From Runella sp. SP2 (lineage in GTDB: Bacteria > Bacteroidota > Bacteroidia > Cytophagales > Spirosomataceae): 64,000 nucleotides of DNA. Location: positions 6,065,501 to 6,129,500 of the forward strand of contig NZ_CP031030.1 of assembly GCF_003711225.1 (NCBI RefSeq), written 5' to 3'. Positions within the stretch are counted from its first letter, which is position 1; the number at the start of each line of letters is the position of its first letter. The notes under the pieces were generated by a model that was not told the DNA's origin, ran no database searches, and worked only from the letters and a program-made list of their open reading frames with translations. The translations under genes and the position numbers were made by a program. Positions 57,408 to 64,000 of this stretch are shown here, one piece after another.

Positions 57408-58916
57408 TTACGCTTGGTGCTCTTTACGAAGCAAATCGTTGACGGTTTTGACGGGGTTGAAGGTAATCAACGGAACTTCCACAAACACCGTATTCCAGTC
57501 AGACATTGAGCCGTTCCAAAGTCCTGGAAGTTCTTGGGCTTTAAGGTCTTTGCCGTCTTTTGATTTTTGGGTAATAAAGCCCGTATTGGAGTCGCGATAA
57601 CTCATCAATTCAAATTTCTTGCCTTTATAACCACGGAGAGAGCACACCAAATCAACGGGGTTGAAGTGCGTTGCGGTATCGAAAAGCGCTTTTTGTGCAG
57701 CATCGTCCATGTCAATTTGCGCCGACTCTACCACTTGGAGCGAGGTCGTGCCGTCGGGATTCGCCGCCCAGAAAGGCCCGCCACCAGGCTCGCCGACGTT
57801 TTTCACCATTCCGCACAAACGCACAGGGCGGTCGAGCTTCATGGCAAAATAGGCGAGTTTTTCGGTGTTTGAAAGCGTCCAGAAATCCTTGGTAGGCTGC
57901 GTAAACATCGTCGTTTCGTAAAACTCTGACAGTTCGCTGATTAGGCTATCGCTGTTTTCGCCTGCTTCGATGCGGGCTAAGAAATCAAAAATTTGCTGGC
58001 GATATTTCAACAACAACGCCCCGAGGACTTTTTTGTACGTAAAAGTGGTGTCTTTGAGGCTATCGGGTACGACATTGTCGATGTTTTTGATGAATACCAC
58101 ATCACCGTCTTGGTCATCGAGGTTGGCCAAAAGCGCCCCGTGTCCCGCAGGACGGAACAACAAGCTACCGTCGGCGTTGCGGAAAGGTGTGTTGTCCATG
58201 TTCACCGAAATGGTATCGGTAGAGGGTTTTTGTTCTGAAAAACTCACTTCGTAAGTAACGTTGTATTTCTCTTCAAAAGCAGGTTTTACGGCCTCAATCA
58301 GGGCTTCAAAGCGGCTGCGGTGTTCAGGCGAAACGGTGAAATGCAGGCGTACTTGTCCGTTGGCGTTGGCGTAGTTGGCGCCTTCTACTAAATGCTCTTC
58401 TACGGGCGTACGTGCCCCTTCTTCGTAGTTGTGGAATTTTAACAAACCTTTAGGAAGGTTGCCGTAATCTAGCCCTTTGCCACTCAAGATATAATCGGCA
58501 ATTTGTTGGTAGTCGCCGTCGCCAATGGCCGTTTCAATGTCAACACCGTCGTTGGCCATGGCGGCTTTTAGGTCTTCAAAGAAAGCAAAATCGCGAATTC
58601 GCTCGCTAAATTCTGGAATGGACTTGTCACTTTTTCCGTCGTCTTTGAAAGCAAAAAGCGACTTGAACATCCGCGTGGCAGCGCCCGAAGCTGGGACAAA
58701 CTTCAACAACGAAACGTTTTTGGCTTGTGCATCAAATTCATCGACAAGTGCGGCACTTTCTTCTTCGCTCACGCGCACAATGCCATCACCTACGGTAGCG
58801 GCCTTGAGAACTTTTAAAAAAGGGAAGCCCGTTTCAAAATGAGAAATCTGCTGTTGGATGGTTTCAAGCGAAATGCCCTGCTTTTCGATTTGGGCGAGGT
58901 CTTTTTCAGTAAACAT
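57408..58916 (-). CDS. DUF4301 family protein
   Basis: This 502-residue cytoplasmic protein starts MFTEKDLAQIEKQGISLETI, the typical DUF4301 N-terminus. It has the conserved blocks KFVPASGAATRMFKSLF (about 72), PVEEHLVEGANYA, FRPAGHGALLANLDDQDGD and RPVRLCGMVKNVGEPGGGPF. The G-rich block and the nucleotide-sugar-like motifs suggest a nucleotidyl-transferase fold, but no reaction is established. No partner gene is adjacent. Confidence 0.9.
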   Translation of the reverse strand: MFTEKDLAQIEKQGISLETIQQQISHFETGFPFLKVLKAATVGDGIVRVSEEESAALVDEFDAQAKNVSLLKFVPASGAATRMFKSLFAFKDDGKSDKSIPEFSERIRDFAFFEDLKAAMANDGVDIETAIGDGDYQQIADYILSGKGLDYGNLPKGLLKFHNYEEGARTPVEEHLVEGANYANANGQVRLHFTVSPEHRSRFEALIEAVKPAFEEKYNVTYEVSFSEQKPSTDTISVNMDNTPFRNADGSLLFRPAGHGALLANLDDQDGDVVFIKNIDNVVPDSLKDTTFTYKKVLGALLLKYRQQIFDFLARIEAGENSDSLISELSEFYETTMFTQPTKDFWTLSNTEKLAYFAMKLDRPVRLCGMVKNVGEPGGGPFWAANPDGTTSLQVVESAQIDMDDAAQKALFDTATHFNPVDLVCSLRGYKGKKFELMSYRDSNTGFITQKSKDGKDLKAQELPGLWNGSMSDWNTVFVEVPLITFNPVKTVNDLLRKEHQA

Positions 58917-59089
58917 GGGTTTGAATAAGATTATACTGTTTGAGGTTCGGAGTTACAAAATCGTATTATGACTACAAAAACTTGGACTTTGTGCTAAAAA
59001 TAAGGAAGATTCATGGATGCAAACTATAAAATATTTGTTAATCCTTCGACCGTTCGATAAAAAAAGCGGTTAGAAATGATTTTCCGTAC

Positions 59090-59097
59090 TAACTTTG
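59090..59097 (+). promoter_or_regulatory. -7 element for the Nudix gene
   Basis: TAACTTTG lies 20 nt before ATG 59117, giving a short leader. Confidence 0.45.
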
Positions 59098-59116
59098 TAT
59101 AAAAAAGCGGCTTTGT

Positions 59117-59572
59117 ATGGCAATCCCACCCGAAAGTTCAAAAAAAATTGTGGTAGTACCCTGCGCTATCTTTGAAAAAGATGGGTGTGTCTTTTCGGCC
59201 CAGCGCAAGGAAGGGATGTCACTGGCTTTAAAATGGGAGTTCCCTGGCGGAAAAGTGGATGAAGGCGAAACTGAAATAGAGGCACTTCACCGCGAAATTA
59301 TGGAGGAGCTGAGTGTAGAAATTGAAATAGGAGTACGCCTTGAACCTGCTTACAAAGAAGACCCTAATCGCATTATCTGCCTTGTACCTTACGTGTGTCG
59401 GATGCTTACCTCGCCCATCGTTTTGACCGAACACCAACAATACAAATGGGTTCGGCTGGAAGAGGTTCACAAACTAGATTGGGCCGAAGCCGACCTAGAA
59501 GTCATCGAAACTTTTCTTCACTATTTAGACGTTAGTAAACTACGTCGCCATAAGACAAAGTTAAAGTGTTGA
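59117..59572 (+). CDS. MutT-like Nudix hydrolase
   Basis: This 151-residue protein has a complete Nudix box GGKVDEGETEIEALHREIMEEL (G-x5-E-x7-REUxEE-x-U, residues about 37-60), preceded by LKWEFPGG. Sanitising of oxidised nucleotides or hydrolysis of dNTPs is typical of this group (8-oxo-dGTP diphosphatase-like), but the substrate is not fixed. It is a single gene with a short hairpin (ATTAGG/CCTAAT) after it. Confidence 0.88.
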   Translation: MAIPPESSKKIVVVPCAIFEKDGCVFSAQRKEGMSLALKWEFPGGKVDEGETEIEALHREIMEELSVEIEIGVRLEPAYKEDPNRIICLVPYVCRMLTSPIVLTEHQQYKWVRLEEVHKLDWAEADLEVIETFLHYLDVSKLRRHKTKLKC

Positions 59573-59597
59573 TTATTAGGTGTTCCTAATTCCTACT

Positions 59598-62480
59598 TTA
59601 CAGTTTCACAACTTTACGAACAATCGTTTGCCCCTCTACCACAAAGTGAAGTAAATAGGTACCCACAGGTACGTTTTCTAACGAAATTTCCATTCCTTGC
59701 AACACTCCTTTTCGGAAGTATCCTTTGTTGAGGGTTTTTCCTTGCGCATCCAATAATTCCCAATCGCCTGATTTTTGACCAAAAATTTTAGCTTCTACTT
59801 TGACTTTGCTGTGGGTCGGGTTGGGTAATACCCGCAAGTCTTCGTCAGAAACAGGCGCAATGGCCGTGAGAAGAACATTCACGCGCGCACTGCCACCAAC
59901 GCTTCCGTTTCCACATACGTTTGTCACTGATTTGAGTGTATAGGTGGTTTCTAAGGCTGGTTTTACGCTGATACTGCTAACATTATTGGAGACACTGGCC
60001 GTGTTATTGTCCGAAAGAACGTACGTCACAGGAAACGTGCCTTGAACACTTAATTTTAGCTTAGCTTCCCCTCCAAACGCAATTGTCGTGTCGCCACTAA
60101 GGGTTGCTTTGGCGCGTTGTTTGAGCGAAAAAACGTCGCTTGGTGTGAGGCTCGCTCTGGCATTTTGGGTGGGCTTTATACGTAAACGATAACTGCCGCC
60201 GATTTCTACACTAGCAGGAATCGTAACTTTAAGGGGGCTTTGGCTGCCACTTCCGACAGTGCGAGGAGTGGTAAAGTTGCCTTCTTTGTCTGATAATTGA
60301 GCCTCAAAGCCAATGCCTGTATCAAACCCTCCTGTGACGGTGAAAGGCAAATCGAACACCGATTCGTCGCAAAGTATAACTCCCGTAGGCATTTGGGTAG
60401 CGATTTTGGGCGTTACTTCCACGCGTGCATTTCCGTTGGTGGTGCCTGTTCCGCAGGCATTGCTTACGGAGGTGACGGTATAAGTGGTGGTTGTAAGCGG
60501 CGAAATGGAGATGGTCAATGGGTTGGTGGAAGTGGTCGCAGCGGGGCCGCCCGAAAGCTGGTACGTCCATGGCCCCGAACCCGAAAATTGGAGTGTAAGT
60601 GGGGTACTTTGCCCTGCCTCGATGGTTGCTGCGCCGCTCAAAGTAGCCGTCGGTTTTTGCTGAATGCGAAAACCTGTAGATACAACTGGAGGAATCCCTG
60701 CTACGTTGGCTACAATGCGCAAACGATAGTTGTCGCCCGAAGGGAGTGAGGTGGGTAAGGTGGCAGAAAATGCTTCGTTACTTGCGGTGGAAAGGGTGAC
60801 GGGTTGTGAAAAATTGCCTTGATTATCAGATAATTGTAAAGTGTATTTCCAGCGGTTGCGGTCAGTGTTGGTTACAGAAAAGGGAATAGAAAGAGCCTCA
60901 CCAGCGCAGACAGTGGCCAGAGGTTTATCGAACGAAAGAGTAGGCTTTTCGCTTACCGAAACTACGAAACGATCCAACAAACAACCCGCTTCGTCGCGGA
61001 CAGTGAGGGTAGTGTCACCTGTAAGAGTAAAAGACAACGTAGGCTCACTACTACCATTGGACCATTTTGCTGCGCCTTTCCACGACGGCTTTAGCGTCAC
61101 GACTTCTCCGTGGCGAGCTTTGAGTTGTGTCGTTTTATTGACGTTTTTGAAAATCGTAAATTGATCACGAACCACGCCGTCGTTACAAAGCCATTCAAAA
61201 TTGAGGCGGTTGTCTTCTACTTCGATAACGACAGAACCACCGTTTTGGAAGTTTTTGAAAGGCATCGCGGGGTGGGCGGGGCCATCGAGTCCGTTGTTAC
61301 GCCCCGAAGAACCTGCAACTACGTAAATAACGCCTTCATCACCTCCATTTTTGACGTATGCACACGAATTGGGGCTGTTGTCGTATTTGCCAGAAGAAGT
61401 GCTGGTCAAATGAGCGGCTTCGTTGAAAGTCGGGGCAAGCCCCGTATGACCCCGCGTAGGGCGCGAACGTTCGTACAAGTGGCTATGACCGCTCAGTACC
61501 AAATCAACTTTGTATCGCTCTAAAATAGGGTTCAAGTTTTCACGGATACGAACCAATTCCGTTTCCGTATCCGAGTCATGCGAGTTTTTGGTGTAAGGTG
61601 GGTGGTGAAACATCACAATTGTCCACGGAAGGCGATTGGCGGCTAAGTCTTTTTTGAGCCATTCTACCTGTGGGCTGAGCGTATCGTACAATCGGTATTT
61701 GTCTTGCTCAATGCCGTAAGAGTCCAAGGCTACTACGTGTACATTCCCGTAATCAAACGAATAATTCATTTCCGACCCCGACGGAACACCGCCCGACTCG
61801 CCGTTTTGGGGTTGGGAGAAAATCTGAAAATAGGCAACCTCACGGCGGGTAGGTGTTCCTGAATAGTATTCATGATTCCCAGGAATGGCCCAAATGACGT
61901 TGTTTTTGAAGAAATAGTCTTGGTAAATATTGAAGAAATTGTTCTGGTATTCTTCGTCCGTACCGATGGCGTAGGCGTTGTCGCCAAGAAATAAAACAGC
62001 GTCGGTTTGGCGGTTGTCGTTTTGAATACGTTTTAAGTAGGCGTCTCGAACTTCCCGCTGGTTGGGAGAACCATCGCCTGCATCCCCCATGGCCCAAATA
62101 CGTACTTTCTGTTTACTACCCGTGGGTGGAGCTGTTTTGAAATAATATGAATCTCCTTCATAGGTTGTACCATTGACCTGGATTCCGTAATAATAGACTG
62201 AGTTGGGGGTAAGACCAGTGATGCTTACTTCGTGTTCGGTCGTGGGAACGTCGCGGCTAACGCTTTGCGTTTTTTGGGAAGAAGAACTACCATAAGTGAG
62301 CTTACTAACCACCGCCACGTCTGTCCGCCAACGCACTACGATGCCCGTTGAAGAACCCATTTGGAGGTAAGGGCCTCGTACAATTTTTTGGGCAAAAAGG
62401 GCATTGGAAGCACAAACGGTTATTAGAAGTGCAAACCCAACAAGGACTAAAAAACGGCGTTTAAGTAGAACTGGAGCCAT
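59598..62480 (-). CDS. Secreted purple acid phosphatase-like enzyme with T9SS type A domain
   Basis: A 960-residue protein with a signal peptide (LVLVGFALLITVCASNALFA, cleaved after AQ). It has a fibronectin-like domain (about 35-125) and a metallophosphoesterase catalytic domain (about 130-430). The five metal motifs are in order: GDAGDG, GDNAY, GNHEYY, MFHHPPY and GHSHLYER, the purple acid phosphatase pattern. Two X-Y paired modules follow (about 530-880; GSGPWTY, TTTTYTVTSVSNACGTG). A C-terminal type A sorting domain (about 885-960; PNPTHSKVKVEAK, YLLHFVVEGQTIVRKVVKL) exports it by T9SS. It probably cleaves phosphate esters outside the cell. Confidence 0.93.
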   Translation of the reverse strand: MAPVLLKRRFLVLVGFALLITVCASNALFAQKIVRGPYLQMGSSTGIVVRWRTDVAVVSKLTYGSSSSQKTQSVSRDVPTTEHEVSITGLTPNSVYYYGIQVNGTTYEGDSYYFKTAPPTGSKQKVRIWAMGDAGDGSPNQREVRDAYLKRIQNDNRQTDAVLFLGDNAYAIGTDEEYQNNFFNIYQDYFFKNNVIWAIPGNHEYYSGTPTRREVAYFQIFSQPQNGESGGVPSGSEMNYSFDYGNVHVVALDSYGIEQDKYRLYDTLSPQVEWLKKDLAANRLPWTIVMFHHPPYTKNSHDSDTETELVRIRENLNPILERYKVDLVLSGHSHLYERSRPTRGHTGLAPTFNEAAHLTSTSSGKYDNSPNSCAYVKNGGDEGVIYVVAGSSGRNNGLDGPAHPAMPFKNFQNGGSVVIEVEDNRLNFEWLCNDGVVRDQFTIFKNVNKTTQLKARHGEVVTLKPSWKGAAKWSNGSSEPTLSFTLTGDTTLTVRDEAGCLLDRFVVSVSEKPTLSFDKPLATVCAGEALSIPFSVTNTDRNRWKYTLQLSDNQGNFSQPVTLSTASNEAFSATLPTSLPSGDNYRLRIVANVAGIPPVVSTGFRIQQKPTATLSGAATIEAGQSTPLTLQFSGSGPWTYQLSGGPAATTSTNPLTISISPLTTTTYTVTSVSNACGTGTTNGNARVEVTPKIATQMPTGVILCDESVFDLPFTVTGGFDTGIGFEAQLSDKEGNFTTPRTVGSGSQSPLKVTIPASVEIGGSYRLRIKPTQNARASLTPSDVFSLKQRAKATLSGDTTIAFGGEAKLKLSVQGTFPVTYVLSDNNTASVSNNVSSISVKPALETTYTLKSVTNVCGNGSVGGSARVNVLLTAIAPVSDEDLRVLPNPTHSKVKVEAKIFGQKSGDWELLDAQGKTLNKGYFRKGVLQGMEISLENVPVGTYLLHFVVEGQTIVRKVVKL

Positions 62481-62527
62481 GCGAATTGTGATTAATTAAA
62501 TCGAACCACAAAGTTGCGCAAAAGAAC

Positions 62528-63514
62528 CTATTTTACCTCAATCGTTACGCTTACTTCTTTCTGAGGTTTGCAGTACCATTCGCCTTGGCAACGTAAAAAG
62601 TACGTGGTGGTTTCTTGCGGCGAAAAACTGCGTTGATTGCGCGGTGAGTAGCTATACCGTTGCATAAGCGTTTTGGTTCCATTGGCAGTTTGGTAAAACC
62701 ACTCCAACGGCCCCTGACCATATTCGTTGACGGGGCAGCCTGACAATGATAAGGTGATTTCTTCCCCCTTCGTAATGGTGTATTTTTCGGCAGTTAGCGT
62801 GGGAATAGGGACGTTGCAAGTGGCACACTCTTTTTCCCGAACCACTACGTACTGTACATTTTGAGCAAAGTCACTGGCTTTGAAGAAATAGCGCTGCGAC
62901 CAACTGCCCGTGGTGGAGTTTTCAAGAATTACCCGATTGCTATCAAATGTTTTGGTCGAAGAAAGGCTCACTTCGGCGCATTTGACTTCGTCGAGCAGGT
63001 TGGAATAACCTTTCCGAAGGGCCACTTTGTACTCGCGGCTTGTGAAAATATTGGTGTATGTGGTGTCTTGAGAAATTAAAATTTCGTAAGGATAAGGCCG
63101 AAGGGTGTCCACGGGCGGCAAGTTGACGTCAATGTCGTCCCGATAAGCTTTGTCGGTAAATCGAATCAAGGCTCGGGCGGCTTTTCGGTCGGTAGTAGTG
63201 CCTTTAGGGCCATCCCACACGACTTTAAATTTACGAGAGAGAACCGTTTTAAACGAAATAGGCCGACGTACCAACTCACAAGGATTAGTTAGGCCGCCTC
63301 GGTAAAAAATGCCAAAAACGGCCGTGGCGTAGTACAGACTATCTTGTGGATTAAAAAAGCCACGGTCTTGGTCGGTGACTTCCGAAGTACTGATAGGAGC
63401 GCCTGCTTCACACTTACCTGATGTTCCCGATGTCCTTCCGTTAAAAAATGGATTTTCGCACCCGATTAGTCCCACAACACCAATCCATACAACTATTGTC
63501 AGCCACTTATTCAT
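62528..63514 (-). CDS. Lipoprotein of unknown function with Ig-like end
   Basis: A 328-residue lipoprotein with lipobox GLIGC (MNKWLTIVVWIGVVGLIGC). About half is unrecognised. The C-terminal 85 residues (PTLTAEKYTITKGEEITLSL, ETTTYFLRCQG) look like an Ig-like fold with Cys residues. Four Cys pairs are possible (CATC and two others). It lies just upstream of the phosphatase on the same strand (47-bp gap), so the two may be co-transcribed. The longer frame from 63547 is not supported. Confidence 0.7.
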   Translation of the reverse strand: MNKWLTIVVWIGVVGLIGCENPFFNGRTSGTSGKCEAGAPISTSEVTDQDRGFFNPQDSLYYATAVFGIFYRGGLTNPCELVRRPISFKTVLSRKFKVVWDGPKGTTTDRKAARALIRFTDKAYRDDIDVNLPPVDTLRPYPYEILISQDTTYTNIFTSREYKVALRKGYSNLLDEVKCAEVSLSSTKTFDSNRVILENSTTGSWSQRYFFKASDFAQNVQYVVVREKECATCNVPIPTLTAEKYTITKGEEITLSLSGCPVNEYGQGPLEWFYQTANGTKTLMQRYSYSPRNQRSFSPQETTTYFLRCQGEWYCKPQKEVSVTIEVK

Positions 63515-63649
63515 TTCGCAAATCGTTTTCGATAGTTTCTCAGACAAATATACGGGGAAATTGGCAAAAACGATTCTGCTAGTTTGAGCAAAGTTTATAA
63601 AACTGGTATGCTTATTGCTCTGACGCTGAGTATAACTAAGCTTACGTAC

Positions 63650-64000
63650 ATGAAAAAATTATACCTAGTTGCGTTGTTGGGCATGTTAGTGGGAGTGCAG
63701 TCGTATGCTCAACGTTTTGTAAAAATAGACGAAGACAGCCGCCGTTTTTGGATGAATGTGGGTGTCGGGCCTGGTTTGATGAAAGCAGGTGGTTCTTACG
63801 ACTTTAGCCCTTTTTTTCTCCCGAAAACAGCTCCTACGTGGCAGGTGTTTTTGTCGCCGTATTACATGGCATCCAATCGTTTTAACGTTGGCCTGAAATT
63901 GGGCGGCTTTTTCCGACCTTCGTTTGAAGACGTTGAGTCAAAGAGTTTGATTCAGCAAAAATTTACGTCGTTTGGGTTGTTGTACGCCGACTATTATTTG
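63650..64000 (+). CDS. Outer-membrane protein, N-terminal part
   Basis: ATG at 63650 begins a frame that runs out of the window without a stop. The signal peptide is MKKLYLVALLGMLVGVQSYA, cleaved near AQ. The rest has alternating beta-strand patterns (MNVGVGPGLMKAGGSYDF, NRFNVGLKLGGFFRP), like an outer-membrane barrel. It is divergent from the lipoprotein gene. Confidence 0.65.
   Translation, partial: MKKLYLVALLGMLVGVQSYAQRFVKIDEDSRRFWMNVGVGPGLMKAGGSYDFSPFFLPKTAPTWQVFLSPYYMASNRFNVGLKLGGFFRPSFEDVESKSLIQQKFTSFGLLYADYYL

Overview
The window looks like chromosomal DNA of a Bacteroidota bacterium, probably order Cytophagales (Spirosomataceae/Runella-like; the genus is a guess). Support comes from several directions: type IX secretion (T9SS) sorting domains on secreted proteins, SprB and Ig-like adhesin modules, a GldA-type ATPase, families concentrated in this phylum (DUF4301, DUF2490, VTC+DUF4956+CotH, PD40-OmpA lipoproteins), and promoters of the Bacteroidota form TAnnTTTG. 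No tRNA, rRNA, CRISPR array, prophage or insertion sequence was seen.

Layout. 1-10087 (minus) is the N-terminal 3362 residues of a giant secreted adhesin that runs off the left edge. 10153-18169 holds housekeeping and lipid genes: acyl-CoA synthetase, enoyl reductase-like MDR protein, PlsC acyltransferase, an ECF sigma factor with a coupled small protein, hisA and mutS2. murI follows mutS2 directly. 19051-27671 contains an FtsX-like permease, a tandem universal stress protein, rluE, a decayed RES/Xre toxin-antitoxin pair, thiolase, an EamA transporter, a DUF2254 membrane protein and an aldo/keto reductase. 27735-36792 has an AsmA-like protein, then a phosphate locus (porin O/P, DUF2490, PiT) behind Pho-box-like promoters, then a PD40-OmpA lipoprotein. 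A secreted GH2 beta-galactosidase, coaX and a beta-barrel protein follow.

42128-49842 is the most unusual region. A minus-strand array encodes two CotH-family kinases, a YD/MORN-like secreted protein, a VTC-type polyphosphate polymerase domain, a DUF4956 membrane protein and a second DUF2490 protein. It is divergent from a LytS/LytTR-type two-component pair. The region from 49828 to the right edge has three T9SS cargo proteins (one type B, two type A), ribBA, a gldA-like ATPase, DUF4301, a Nudix hydrolase, an orphan lipoprotein and the start of a beta-barrel protein.

How the genes fit together. Phosphate is a recurring theme: outer-membrane entry (porin O/P), inner-membrane uptake (PiT), extracellular phosphoester hydrolysis (T9SS purple acid phosphatase) and possible storage or polymer synthesis (VTC domain). 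DUF2490 proteins sit beside both the uptake and the polymer loci. Gaps between genes carry two dispersed hairpin families. One supplies the last codons of the DUF4956 gene and shows a compensatory base-pair change between copies; the other is a long inverted repeat at gene ends. The large adhesin and two T9SS proteins are built from tandem paired modules.
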